In this document: positions 25,479 to 34,272 of the stretch, piece after piece
Position numbering within the stretch: the first letter of the stretch is position 1
How the letters are laid out: the number at the start of each line of letters is the position of its first letter
Source: an uncultured Clostridia bacterium
GTDB taxonomy: Bacteria; Bacillota; Clostridia; Christensenellales; Borkfalkiaceae
Length of the DNA: 64,000 nucleotides
NCBI GenBank assembly: GCA_947629675.1
Contig: CANREM010000009.1
Location: 1 to 64,000, forward strand
Direction of reading: 5' to 3'
Program-made: the position numbers and the translations under genes
The notes under the pieces: generated by a model
Told to the model about the DNA's origin: nothing
What the model saw: only the letters and a program-made list of their open reading frames with translations
Databases searched by the model: none

Positions 25479-26129
25479 ATGTCTGAAAAAATGACGAACA
25501 GAAAACTTGCCGCTTTGGAGACAAAGAGGAAGCTGTTGGAGACGGCAAAGGTCATCATCCGCGAAAAAGGGCTTGTAAATACCTCGATCGAAGAAATAAC
25601 AAGGGCGTGCGGCGTTGCAAACGGGACGTTTTACACCTATTTCAAGCGCAAGGAGGACGTGGTATTTGCGATAAGCCACGATATGTTTCGTGAGATCTAC
25701 GACAAGGCCCAAAGCTACGACGGACCGTTTATGGATCGGCTGACGTTTTACATGGTCACTTTTTCGGGACATATCGAACGGGACGGACTCAAGCTCTGCC
25801 AGGAATGGGTGCGCAATACCGTAGACCCCGATCTCGTGGGCAGCCCCTACGACAAGGAAAAACTCCGCATGGACAACGATTCCATGCAAGGAATAATAAG
25901 AATGGGCGTAAAGCGGGGCGAACTCAAAGCGGACACGCCGATCGGCGCGATCGCTGACGCCTTGACAGACATCATTTACGGTGAAATGCTCTGTTGGGAT
26001 ATGGCGGGCGGTGCATACAGTTTCGAGGAACGCACCAAAACGTTTTGTGCGATGTTTCTGCCCGCAATGATGAAGCCGTACTTAAACGGCAATGCAGAAT
26101 ATCAAAAAGGAGAGAATGACGATGCGTGA
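25479..26129 (+). CDS. TetR-family transcriptional regulator
   Basis: 216 residues. The N-terminal helix-turn-helix reads 'TSIEEITRACGVANGTFYTY' followed by FKRKEDV, the classic TetR DNA-binding pattern; the rest is an all-helical ligand domain. The ORF track start (25041) is an overlap with the ECF gene. The start was set at 25479, 5 bp after the ECF stop, with AAGGA upstream. It probably controls the island's promoter. Confidence 0.88.
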   Translation: MSEKMTNRKLAALETKRKLLETAKVIIREKGLVNTSIEEITRACGVANGTFYTYFKRKEDVVFAISHDMFREIYDKAQSYDGPFMDRLTFYMVTFSGHIERDGLKLCQEWVRNTVDPDLVGSPYDKEKLRMDNDSMQGIIRMGVKRGELKADTPIGAIADALTDIIYGEMLCWDMAGGAYSFEERTKTFCAMFLPAMMKPYLNGNAEYQKGENDDA

Positions 26130-27267
26130 AATTAAAAAATTGGGATTCGGTCTCATGCGACTGCCGCAAAGAAGCGAAAGCGGTGCCGACATCGACATGG
26201 AACAATTTAAGAAAATGGTAGACCTCTTTCTCGAACGTGGTTTCACCTATTTCGATACGTCCTATGTTTACCACAACGGCGCGTCCGAGACGGCGATCCG
26301 CGAAGCCCTCGTAAAACGTCATCCGAGGAACAGCTTCTTGCTCGTGTCAAAGTTTCCCACGTTCCAAATGCCCGCGGAGGACAGGGTGGAAGCGATTTTC
26401 AATGAACAACTTGAAAAGTGCGGCGTGGAATACTTCGACTACTATCTCTTACACAACCTCAACCGCTATCTCTATCCGAATGAAGTGAAAGCCTGTCACC
26501 TGTTCGACTACATGAAGAAGTGGAAACAACAGGGAAAGATACGCCACATTGCTTTCTCTTACCACGACGACGCGGAGCACCTTGATAATATTCTCACCGA
26601 ACACCCCGAGGTGGACGCCGTGCAGATCGTTTTGAACTATTACGATTGGGAAGAACCGTTCATTCAGTCGAAAAAGTGCTACGAAGTCATCCGCAAACAC
26701 GGCAAACAAGTCATCGTCATGGAACCCGTCAAGGGCGGTGCGCTTGCCCGCGTGCCAACGGGCGCGGAGCATATCCTCAAAGAAATCGACCCATGCGCCT
26801 CTCCCGCGAGCTTTGCCATCCGCTTTTCCGCCTCGCGCGAGGGTGTTCTCGTCGTCCTCTCCGGCATGAGCGATCTTTCACAGGTCGAAGAAAATACGGG
26901 CTTTATGCGGGACTTCAAACCATTGAGCGAGGCGGAAGAGCGCGCCTTAAAAGAAGTGAGATCCGAGTACCAAAAGACATGGAAATATCGTTGCGACAAT
27001 TGGTCGGCACTGGACGACAACGCTTACGGCGTTCCGATTTCGGGCATCATCCGAGCTTATAACAGCATGTTCATTCAGCCCGATCCCTTTTTCAGCGCGG
27101 AACTCAATTACTATAAAAGTTTCCGCTCCGCCTACGATCTTGCCTTTGAAACGGGAGATTACTCCAAAGAGACGGCGAAAATCGGCGGTGCATTCGATGT
27201 GACCGCCGCGCTCAAAGAAGCCGTCAGAACACAGTTTGAAAACAGCTTTCAATCCTATATGGATTGA
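26122..27267 (+). CDS. Aldo/keto reductase whose Fe-S tail has lost its cysteines
   Basis: About 381 residues. The AKR barrel shows the tetrad: Asp and Tyr in 'YFDTSYVY', Lys in 'LVSKFP', His in 'YLLHNLN'. Relatives of this length end in a ferredoxin-like module with CxxCxxC...CP. Here the aligned stretch reads 'KYRCDNWSALDDNAYGVPI', with one Cys only, so a 4Fe-4S cluster is unlikely. It should be an NAD(P)H carbonyl reductase. The ATG at 26122 was chosen (GGAG 9 nt upstream) and overlaps the tetR stop by 8 bp. Confidence 0.82.
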   Translation: MREIKKLGFGLMRLPQRSESGADIDMEQFKKMVDLFLERGFTYFDTSYVYHNGASETAIREALVKRHPRNSFLLVSKFPTFQMPAEDRVEAIFNEQLEKCGVEYFDYYLLHNLNRYLYPNEVKACHLFDYMKKWKQQGKIRHIAFSYHDDAEHLDNILTEHPEVDAVQIVLNYYDWEEPFIQSKKCYEVIRKHGKQVIVMEPVKGGALARVPTGAEHILKEIDPCASPASFAIRFSASREGVLVVLSGMSDLSQVEENTGFMRDFKPLSEAEERALKEVRSEYQKTWKYRCDNWSALDDNAYGVPISGIIRAYNSMFIQPDPFFSAELNYYKSFRSAYDLAFETGDYSKETAKIGGAFDVTAALKEAVRTQFENSFQSYMD

Positions 27268-27303
27268 GCGGTTTGATGAGCAAATCACTGAATAACACCG
27301 TTC

Positions 27304-27334
27304 AAAAAGGCGAGGAAGTATCCTCGCCTTTTTT
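27304..27334. terminator. Bidirectional terminator of the plus-strand island
   Basis: AAAAAGGCGAGGA / TCCTCGCCTTTTTT, 13 bp with a 4-nt loop. It has T-tracts in both directions and sits between convergent genes. Confidence 0.9.
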
Positions 27335-27382
27335 GTGATTTTCTATCGACCCCGCTCTTTTCACAGCGGGAAGTCGTATCCT

Positions 27383-28225
27383 TCAATGCTTGTGTGCATC
27401 GGGGTCGGGATCGCCCTCGGGCGCGGACGCCATATAGGCCTGCAACTGCAAAAAGTAAGGATCTTCGGAGAAATCGCGCGGGCGGATGTATTCCCCTCCC
27501 AATGCCTCGATGGCGAACTTTAGCTCGCGATATTCGAGATAGTTGATGTCCTCCCTGTCGATGACGGCAAGAAGATCGTCGAGGGCGCGGGGATCGCCAT
27601 AGGCCGCAAGTTGCCCCGCACGGATGGGAAGATCGCCGTCGCTCTCGCGGAAGGCGGCAAGAAGCATTTCGAACACATCGTCCGAGGGCTGCTTCACGCG
27701 GGACAAAATGTCGAGCATGAGATCTTTGCGCACGCCCTTTTTGCAGAGCGAAATCGCCCGCTCCTTGACGGCGTCGGCATTTTCTTTGAGCGCGTCGCAG
27801 ACGGCCTCCGCGACGCTCTCGTCCGTCTCTTCCCTTTCAAGAAGAGCAAAGTATGCATCGAAGGCCTCCTCGTTCGCGCCGAGAAGGTTGACGGCTAAAG
27901 TGAGAACGGCGGGATCGTCTCCCCCGAGAAGGGAGAGAAGTGCGGAGGGCGAACGGGAGCCAAGCTCGCGGCAAAGAAAGTCGGAGACGGGCACTCCCTC
28001 CTCCTTATGACGTTTCAGAAGAGAGATGAGTTCCGCGTCCGTCATGGCGGCAAAATAGCCTTTCGGCGTATTCTTTGCGCGCGGGATATAGGTGTCGCCG
28101 AATTCAAGGTAGAGCTTCGGGATGATCTCCTCCCACTCCTCCTCCGTATGTTTGCCGCGCAGCCGCCGCATGTACTCCGCAAGTTTTTCCTCGAAGAGTC
28201 CGTCGAAATCAATGAGTTTGCCCAT
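27383..28225 (-). CDS. HEAT-like helical repeat protein, hypothetical
   Basis: 280 residues, strongly acidic and helical, with repeated ~30-residue helix pairs (e.g. 'DDPAVLTLAVNLLGANEEAF', 'YGDPRALDDLLAVIDRED') resembling HEAT/PBS-lyase repeats. No signal peptide; probably a cytoplasmic scaffold. It begins 7 bp after the TPR-like gene upstream, so it is the last gene of the YesL - methyltransferase - hslO - TPR run. No specific family recognised. Confidence 0.7.
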   Translation of the reverse strand: MGKLIDFDGLFEEKLAEYMRRLRGKHTEEEWEEIIPKLYLEFGDTYIPRAKNTPKGYFAAMTDAELISLLKRHKEEGVPVSDFLCRELGSRSPSALLSLLGGDDPAVLTLAVNLLGANEEAFDAYFALLEREETDESVAEAVCDALKENADAVKERAISLCKKGVRKDLMLDILSRVKQPSDDVFEMLLAAFRESDGDLPIRAGQLAAYGDPRALDDLLAVIDREDINYLEYRELKFAIEALGGEYIRPRDFSEDPYFLQLQAYMASAPEGDPDPDAHKH

Positions 28226-28232
28226 AAGATAC

Positions 28233-29888
28233 CTACATCATAAAATCGAGAATGTGTTCCGCTGTTACTTTATCCGCATCGAACATCTTGCAGACCTCGG
28301 CAAAGGAGCGTTCCCCCTTGCGCATACGCGCCTCGCGGTAGATGGCCGCGGCGAGGGCGTTCCTCTCGTCGAAAAGCTCCCATGCCTCCGCATCGGAGAG
28401 GGCGAAGTAGAGATCCTCCCCCGCGGCACAGATCTTGCGCTCGTATTCCTCGCCGAGCATGGCATATTTGGAATAGACGTCCGCAAAGGCCTCCATGAAC
28501 GCGCCGCCCTTTCTCTTCCCGACCTCGATCTCGTGCATGAAAAATTCCTTATACAGATCGCAGATGACGACGCCGAAGGAGTTGTCCTCGTTGCGGCAGA
28601 CGAGGTCGTGCAGAATGGAGAACTTGACGATCTCATCCCCGTTATGATCCAAAAGGGCGGAACGGATGAGGGCGTCCGCGCGGAAGCGTACCGCGACCTT
28701 TGCGGCGAGCAGCTGTAATTTTCCGTCTCTCCCCTCCATTTCGTCGAAGGCGAGGCGGAAATTCTCCTTGAACTCCTCGCCCTTTGCGGCCTCTCCGCCC
28801 TCCTTTTCGTCCATGGCGTTCAGCTCCAAAAAGTATGCGGCGACGCTCCTGTATTTTTTCTCGGGGAGGCGGTAGAAATAGTTGATCTTCAGTTCCCCGC
28901 CCTCGTCGCGGATAAGGCGCATGCTCTCGAGATAAAAGATGGCGACGGCCTTCCTCGGGAAGAGCAGGGTGAGAAGTTCCAAAGACTCGATCGCAGCATC
29001 TATATCGCCGACATGGTATGCCGCGACGGCGTGGAACCACAGTACGTTCTCGTCGTAGGGAAGCCGAATTTTCAGGATCTCGAGCTTCTCCTTTGCAGAG
29101 GCGTCAAGCCCCGTTTCGCACAGAGCCGTTGCGATGCGGTAGAGGTCGTCCGTGGAATCCGTCTCAAGGGCGGCGAGCCGCTTTGCGATCTCCCTCGCCT
29201 CCTCCGGCCGCTCCTCCGCGCCGAGTACGGCGCAATAGGTGGTGAGTACCTGCACGTTCTCGGGGAATCTTTCGGCGAGATCCCTGCAAGCTTCCTCCGC
29301 CCCCTTCTCGTCCCCCGACATGAGGGTACACATCGCGGCAAGCCCCTGTGCGGAGGGATATTCCTTGCACCCTTCCTCTACCTCCGAAAAGGCGCGCGTT
29401 GCCGCGTCGAGATCCCCTGCGCGCAGATAGGCAAGGCCCTCCGCGATCGCCTCGGGATCGGAGAGCGTCTCCCCCTCCATATGCACGAGACGGAGACGGG
29501 GTTTTGTTTCATGCGGACGGAAGATGTCCTCGAATTCTTCCTCGTCGCCCCCGTCCGAAGAGAGGGCGTGATGATAGAAGATGCCCGATTGCAACTCATT
29601 CCCCATATTCATGAAGCAGACGGCAAGCCCTTCGTAGCCCTCCGCAAAATCCGCTTCGTTGCAGGTGTCGAGGAAGCGGAACCATGCGTCGGCGGCTTGT
29701 GGCCAAAGCTCGAGTGCCTCATAGACGTCGGCATAGGCGGCATAGCCGTCCGCGAGGGGATCGTTCATCTCCTCGCGCTTATTGAGAATTTTGAGCGCGC
29801 CGAAATAGTCCCCCTCGTCAAAGCGTTTTTCCGCACTTTCGAGCAGGAACTCATCGTCAAATCGAAGTCGGCTCGTGTTATTTTTCAT
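28233..29888 (-). CDS. TPR-like repeat protein, hypothetical
   Basis: 551 residues, acidic, built largely of helix pairs of TPR type ('AEKRFDEGDYFGALKILNKR', 'AYADVYEALELWPQAADAWF', 'AYHVGDIDAAIESLELL'). It is probably a cytoplasmic scaffold or co-chaperone. The ORF track's first 40 residues are overlap with hslO. The start was moved to 29888, where AGAGGGG precedes the ATG; it overlaps the hslO end by 11 bp, suggesting coupling. Confidence 0.75.
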   Translation of the reverse strand: MKNNTSRLRFDDEFLLESAEKRFDEGDYFGALKILNKREEMNDPLADGYAAYADVYEALELWPQAADAWFRFLDTCNEADFAEGYEGLAVCFMNMGNELQSGIFYHHALSSDGGDEEEFEDIFRPHETKPRLRLVHMEGETLSDPEAIAEGLAYLRAGDLDAATRAFSEVEEGCKEYPSAQGLAAMCTLMSGDEKGAEEACRDLAERFPENVQVLTTYCAVLGAEERPEEAREIAKRLAALETDSTDDLYRIATALCETGLDASAKEKLEILKIRLPYDENVLWFHAVAAYHVGDIDAAIESLELLTLLFPRKAVAIFYLESMRLIRDEGGELKINYFYRLPEKKYRSVAAYFLELNAMDEKEGGEAAKGEEFKENFRLAFDEMEGRDGKLQLLAAKVAVRFRADALIRSALLDHNGDEIVKFSILHDLVCRNEDNSFGVVICDLYKEFFMHEIEVGKRKGGAFMEAFADVYSKYAMLGEEYERKICAAGEDLYFALSDAEAWELFDERNALAAAIYREARMRKGERSFAEVCKMFDADKVTAEHILDFMM

Positions 29889-30765
29889 GTTTCCCCTCTT
29901 TGGAAAAGATGGTCTCGACGTCCTCTTTCGTGAAATCGTATGCGGTGTTGCAATAATGGCAATATACGGAGATCTTGCCCTGTTCTTTGAGGATCTCCTC
30001 CGCTTCATGCCTCCCCAAAGAGAGGATGAGCGAGGAGATGCGTCTGCGCGAACACCGGCACTTGAAATATGGCTCGCGGACCTCTATGGGCGTCTCGGGA
30101 GAAAGCCCTGCGAGAATGCCTTCCGCGCCCTCCTCTTCGATAAGGAGGGAGATATTCGAATACTTTCCGATCGCCCCTTCGATGAAGGATAGGCACTCCT
30201 CCGAGGCCCCGGGAAGGGGCTGGAAGAAGATGCCGCCCGCGCCGAGACATTTCCCGTCCGTCCCGATCCTGACGCCGAGGGCAAGGGCAGTCGGACGCTG
30301 TTCGCTCGAGAGAAAATAGGCGGAAAAGTCCTCCGCGATCTCCCCCGTAAGCAGCGCGCTCGTTCCCACAAAGGGGATGCCGTCGCCGTCGTCGCGGATG
30401 ACGGTGAGCGTGCCGTGTCTTCCCACAAAGCCGCCCACGTCGAGCTTATGATCTTTCCTCGGAGGAAGAGAAGCATCGGGATGTTCGACAAATCCGCGGA
30501 GGCGGAGCGCGCCGTCTCCCACGGCGCAGATCTTCCCCCCGACGCCGTCCCCGTCGATGGTGACGGAGAGCGAACTTTTTTCCTCTTTGAGCCAGCTGCA
30601 GAGATATGCTGTCGCGGACATGGTACGCCCCAATGCCGCCGCGGCGACGGGAGAGAGGTGATGACGGCGGATGGCTTCGTTGACCACCGCAGTCATATCG
30701 CACACGGCGAGGGAGACTTCCCCGCCGCAGATGAGCGTCTTTAAGAGCTTGCCTTTTTTCTGCAT
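29878..30765 (-). CDS. hslO: Redox-regulated chaperone Hsp33
   Basis: 295 residues. The C-terminal zinc/redox switch CRCSRRR ... CHYC supplies the four cysteines that release zinc and form disulfides on oxidation. The N-terminal domain has 'LGRTMSATAYLCSWLKEE' and 'GFVGRHGTLTVIRD', as in Hsp33. It holds unfolding proteins during oxidative stress. It overlaps the upstream methyltransferase by 25 bp. Confidence 0.95.
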   Translation of the reverse strand: MQKKGKLLKTLICGGEVSLAVCDMTAVVNEAIRRHHLSPVAAAALGRTMSATAYLCSWLKEEKSSLSVTIDGDGVGGKICAVGDGALRLRGFVEHPDASLPPRKDHKLDVGGFVGRHGTLTVIRDDGDGIPFVGTSALLTGEIAEDFSAYFLSSEQRPTALALGVRIGTDGKCLGAGGIFFQPLPGASEECLSFIEGAIGKYSNISLLIEEEGAEGILAGLSPETPIEVREPYFKCRCSRRRISSLILSLGRHEAEEILKEQGKISVYCHYCNTAYDFTKEDVETIFSKEGKHEK

Positions 30766-31496
30766 ATGAAATTCAACCTGTCAGAATTTTGCTTTTCTTC
30801 GCCGAGATGCCCCTCGGTGCGAAGAAGCTCGAACCCCGCCTTTGCGAGCGCGGAGGCGATCTCCTTCTCTTCGTGGATATACTGTGTGTGTTTCTCGTCG
30901 AAGCGGGCAAAGCGGCCGTCTTTTTCTTTGACGAAGATGGTCGCGTCTAGCTCCACGCGGTCCTCATAGAGTTTGGAAAAACAAAGATAGGTCACGTCAT
31001 CGCGGTCGTCGGCGAACATATTATTTGCAACTTTCTCCTTTAGCTTGCGCGGAGAACTCACATCCAACCAGAAGATGCCCTCCTCTTTCAGCGCGGCCGC
31101 CGCATGCGAAAAGGCGGACGAAAGCGCAGAAGTCTGCATATAATTATAGCAGTCGTTGGGGGAGAGGATAAAGTCGTACTTCTCGAAGGAGCGGAAGGTG
31201 CGGGCGTCCGCCTGGAGGAATTTTATCCGAAGGCCCTCCTGTGAGGCGAGCTGTTCCCCCTTGGTGAGCATGGGAAAGGAGATATCCGCTCCCGTCATGG
31301 AGTAGCCGGCCCTTGTGAGAGCGCGGGAGAAAGCCCCGCTGCCGCAACCGAGTTCCAACCCCTTTCTCCCCGCGCCGAGGCGGGCAAGCCCCTCAATAAA
31401 ATACTGCGACCATTTCGGATAGTCGCAGTCGTCGTTCAAGGTTTCGAACCACTCGGCAAGATAGTCGTAGGCGTGCGGCATATCGGATGCCCTCAT
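30741..31496 (-). CDS. Class I SAM-dependent methyltransferase
   Basis: 251 residues. SAM-binding motif I LELGCGSGAF (about residue 48), then 'GADISFPML' and 'QADARTFRSFEKYDFILS'. The family resembles small-molecule methyltransferases of the Methyltransf_25 type; the substrate is unknown. The start shares ATGA with the stop of the YesL-like gene; an in-frame ATG five codons later is an alternative. Confidence 0.85.
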   Translation of the reverse strand: MRASDMPHAYDYLAEWFETLNDDCDYPKWSQYFIEGLARLGAGRKGLELGCGSGAFSRALTRAGYSMTGADISFPMLTKGEQLASQEGLRIKFLQADARTFRSFEKYDFILSPNDCYNYMQTSALSSAFSHAAAALKEEGIFWLDVSSPRKLKEKVANNMFADDRDDVTYLCFSKLYEDRVELDATIFVKEKDGRFARFDEKHTQYIHEEKEIASALAKAGFELLRTEGHLGEEKQNSDRLNFICRKKASS

Positions 31497-32782
31497 CTCT
31501 TTCCGCCCGTCAGAAGTTTGGGCGGTTTGGGCGACTTCTTCTTGCCCTTGCTTTTCTTCTCTTTTGCAAGCTCCGCCTCGCGGATGGCGCGTTCACGCTC
31601 CTCGAAGAGACGGTTATATTCCACATATTGAGGGTCGTTTTTATGCGCCTCGACATATTCGTCGATCTCCCGCTGCATGTTCGTGCGGCTGTCGCGGAGC
31701 TTTTTGAGATCCTCGCGGGAGAACTTTTCGGGGAGGCGGTACAGCCCTGCCCCGTCGTCGAGCGGGCGGAGCGGCCTTGAGGCGAGGTCGGACTTCCCGT
31801 GCGAGAAGATGAGACGCTGGACATCTTCGCGGGCCTCGGAGCTGTCGCGCGGAGCGGCCTTCGTCTCCTCCTTTGCGGCGGGAACTTCGGGCGGGCTGAC
31901 GAATTTATCGAATGCCCAATCCGCATAGTCCATCCAGATGAGGCAGGGATAAGTGAAGCCGAACAGGATAAAGATGAACAGCCCTATGAGGCCGAAAAAT
32001 CCCGATGTGAAGAGAAGGAGGAAGAGCGGCCAAAGAGCGACGGCGGCGAAAAGAAGGGTCTGCGGGAAGGTCCCGAACGTCATCATAAAGGCGTTCTTGA
32101 AGAGTGCCCAAGGGCCGAGTTTATAACTTGTCCCGATGGCGATCATCCAAAGTGAGATGAGGGCAAACAGCCCGACAAAGATGTATCCGAACACTTCGGA
32201 CGCGATGAGCCATCCCGCCGTGGGAAGCCCTTTTGCCACATAATAGCTCGCTATATTCCCCGTATAGCGGGCAAGGAAAAGAATGACGGCGAAGATGAGC
32301 GAGGCCTCGAGAACGCTCCAAATGCCCCGTTTGATACCGCGGAAAAAGTCTTTGAAGATGAAGATCCCGTCCGTGCGGATGAGGTTCCTCGTAAGGTATG
32401 CCCCGCCCGAGATCCCGATGCCGCCGATGATAAGACAGGGAATGAGGAGGGCGAAGAAGATGAGATCGGAGCGGAGAATCATGTATTCGTAGGTCCCCGT
32501 CACGTCGGGCACGATGGGATAGCCCACGCCAAGCCCCGAACCCCAAGGGCCTATCGTCTGCTGTCCGCCGATGCTGATCGTCCTATAGAAAAGTACGACA
32601 AAGAGCGGGAGAAAGAAGAGGAAGATGAGAAGATTCACAAGGATGAGCCTTCCGAATCTCCCCTTGAAGGTCTCCCAAAAGAGACGCACCCGTCCCGATG
32701 CGTGAACGACGCGCTCGATGTCGCCGCTATATTCTTTCCCGACCAGTTGGCGCGAGACATAGCCCCTGCGTTTTTCTGCCAT
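31493..32782 (-). CDS. YesL/DUF624-like multi-pass membrane protein with charged tail
   Basis: 429 residues. About six membrane segments lie between residues 40 and 300 with the DUF624/YesL look, including 'FKGRFGRLILVNLLIFLFFL' and 'LFKNAFMMTFGTFPQTLL'. A long cytoplasmic, highly charged C-terminus of ~120 residues ends in a Lys/Pro-rich stretch. YesL relatives are often found with carbohydrate uptake, but nothing here supports that role. It is first in the operon, with GGAG before the ATG. Confidence 0.7.
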   Translation of the reverse strand: MAEKRRGYVSRQLVGKEYSGDIERVVHASGRVRLFWETFKGRFGRLILVNLLIFLFFLPLFVVLFYRTISIGGQQTIGPWGSGLGVGYPIVPDVTGTYEYMILRSDLIFFALLIPCLIIGGIGISGGAYLTRNLIRTDGIFIFKDFFRGIKRGIWSVLEASLIFAVILFLARYTGNIASYYVAKGLPTAGWLIASEVFGYIFVGLFALISLWMIAIGTSYKLGPWALFKNAFMMTFGTFPQTLLFAAVALWPLFLLLFTSGFFGLIGLFIFILFGFTYPCLIWMDYADWAFDKFVSPPEVPAAKEETKAAPRDSSEAREDVQRLIFSHGKSDLASRPLRPLDDGAGLYRLPEKFSREDLKKLRDSRTNMQREIDEYVEAHKNDPQYVEYNRLFEERERAIREAELAKEKKSKGKKKSPKPPKLLTGGKR

Positions 32783-32836
32783 AGTTTACTCCGCGATAAG
32801 CCGAATTTCGGGTAGTGCTTCTACCCCCTATGTGCC

Positions 32837-32865
32837 ATTATAACACACGGAGAATTTTTTTTCAA
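32837..32865 (-). promoter_or_regulatory. Promoter of the YesL - hslO operon
   Basis: Minus strand -35 TTGAAA (32860-32865), 17 nt, -10 TATAAT (32837-32842), about 55 bp before the ATG. It is back to back with the lysine operon promoter. Confidence 0.75.
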
Positions 32866-32886
32866 TGAAAAAACGGGTGAAAATGA

Positions 32887-32915
32887 TTGATTTTTCTGAT
32901 ATGCTATGGTAAAAT
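32887..32915 (+). promoter_or_regulatory. Promoter of the lysine-riboswitch operon
   Basis: -35 TTGATT (32887-32892), 17 nt, -10 TAAAAT (32910-32915); transcription should start near 32922, just before the aptamer. Confidence 0.75.
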
Positions 32916-32924
32916 CATCTTGCT

Positions 32925-33093
32925 AAAAAGAGGAGCGGCCGAACATGAGTACCGCACGGGAGGGATCTGCAGGAGATTCCGTCGAGCGTACGGGAAAGGG
33001 TATCCCCGCCGAAATGCGCCTTTTCCCTGCGCGGCGCGTTGGGTCTGCGGGAGAATACCCGCCTTCCTGTCACCCGTGGGTGATGCGCTTTTT
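32925..33093 (+). ncRNA. Lysine riboswitch (L-box) aptamer
   Basis: The region upstream of asd carries the L-box landmarks in order: AGAGG-AGCG, then GAGTA, GGGAAAGGG with CCGCCGAA, then TTGGGTCTGCGGGAGAATA (variable-arm consensus UGGGU...), and CTGTCACCC-GTGGGTGA. Ends AAAAAG and CTTTTT can form P1. Genes downstream are asd, dapA and dapB, as expected for lysine feedback. The ORF track's N-terminal extension of asd is translation of this RNA. Confidence 0.9.
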
Positions 33094-33105
33094 CGGCAAA
33101 CTTTC

Positions 33106-33131
33106 CGAGACGGCGCGGCCGCCTCGTTTTT
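33106..33131 (+). terminator. Riboswitch-controlled intrinsic terminator
   Basis: CGAG-A-CGGC / GCCG-C-CTCG with one A-C mismatch and TTTTTATTT, immediately before the asd ribosome binding site. With lysine bound, this hairpin should stop transcription. The competing antiterminator was not worked out. Confidence 0.8.
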
Positions 33132-33145
33132 ATTTGGAGAACGCC

Positions 33146-34228
33146 ATGCAAACTAAAAAATATCGCGTTGGGATCGTCGGCTCGACGGGCACCGTCGGAC
33201 AGAAATTCATCACCCTTTTAGAGGGTCATCCCTGGTTCGAACCCGCCGTCCTTCTCGCGAGCAAAAAGAATGCGGGAAAACGCTATGCGGATGCAATGGA
33301 GGGCCGCTGGGCACAGACTTCCCCCATTCCCGCCTATGCGCGGGACATGATCCTCGAGGACGGGGCAGACATCGCCGCGCTCGAGGGAAGGGTGGACTTT
33401 GTCTTTTGCGCCGTCAATATGGACAAAAATGCGACGGCCGCCCTTGAAGAGGAATATGCCCGCCATGAGATCCCCGTCGTCTCCAACAATTCCGCACACC
33501 GGTTTACGCCCGACGTGCCCATGATCATTCCGGAAGTCAACCCCGAGCACCTCGCCGTCATCCCCTCGCAACGGAAACGGCTGGGCACCAAACGGGGATT
33601 TATCGCCGTCAAGAGCAACTGCTCGCTGCAATCCTATGTTCCCCTCCTGCACCCCCTGCGAGAGTTCGGGCTTGAGAAGGTCGCCGTCTGCACCTATCAG
33701 GCCATCTCGGGGGCGGGCAAGACGTTCGAGACGATGCCCGAGATCGTAGACAGCCTCATCCCCTACATCGGGGGCGAAGAGGAAAAGAGCGAAAAAGAGC
33801 CTCTGAAGGTCTGGGGTAGCGTGGAAGGCGGGACGATCGTCGAGGCGAGAAGCCCGCTCATCACGGCGCAATGCGTGCGCGTGCCCGTTTCGGACGGCCA
33901 CACGGCGGCAGTGTTTGTCTCCTTCCGCAATGCGCCGACAAAGGAGGAGATCTTGTCCGCATGGAAAAATTTCCAAGGGGAACCTCAACGTCTCGCCCTC
34001 CCCTCCGCGCCCAAAGAATTTTTGCACTATTTCGAGGAAGAGGACCGACCGCAGCCGAGGCTCGACAGGATGCGCGAGAGCGGCATGGCAGTGACGGCGG
34101 GAAGGCTGAGGAAGGATGCCGTCTTTGATTGGAAATTCATCGGACTTTCACACAACACTCTGCGGGGTGCGGCGGGCGGAGGAGTTCTCCTTGCCGAACT
34201 TCTCGCCGCAAAGGGTTACTTCGATTGA
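33146..34228 (+). CDS. asd: Aspartate-semialdehyde dehydrogenase
   Basis: 360 residues of the archaeal/fungal-like Asd branch. 'GIVGSTGTVGQKF' binds NADP; 'VKSNCSLQSYV' carries the active-site Cys; 'QAISGAGKTF' follows; and a late 'SDGHTAAVFVSF' supplies the base. It makes aspartate-4-semialdehyde for lysine, DAP and threonine/methionine synthesis. The start was moved from 32945 to 33146, where GGAG lies 7 nt before the ATG. First gene behind the lysine riboswitch. Confidence 0.94.
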   Translation: MQTKKYRVGIVGSTGTVGQKFITLLEGHPWFEPAVLLASKKNAGKRYADAMEGRWAQTSPIPAYARDMILEDGADIAALEGRVDFVFCAVNMDKNATAALEEEYARHEIPVVSNNSAHRFTPDVPMIIPEVNPEHLAVIPSQRKRLGTKRGFIAVKSNCSLQSYVPLLHPLREFGLEKVAVCTYQAISGAGKTFETMPEIVDSLIPYIGGEEEKSEKEPLKVWGSVEGGTIVEARSPLITAQCVRVPVSDGHTAAVFVSFRNAPTKEEILSAWKNFQGEPQRLALPSAPKEFLHYFEEEDRPQPRLDRMRESGMAVTAGRLRKDAVFDWKFIGLSHNTLRGAAGGGVLLAELLAAKGYFD

Positions 34229-34272
34229 GCAAACAAGAGGCGGCCGGCATACTATTAGATGAGGAGATCGAT

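Noticed and set aside
32945-33145. 67-residue N-terminal extension of Asd in the ORF track
   Set aside because: It is translation of the lysine riboswitch and terminator; a good ribosome binding site precedes the ATG at 33146.
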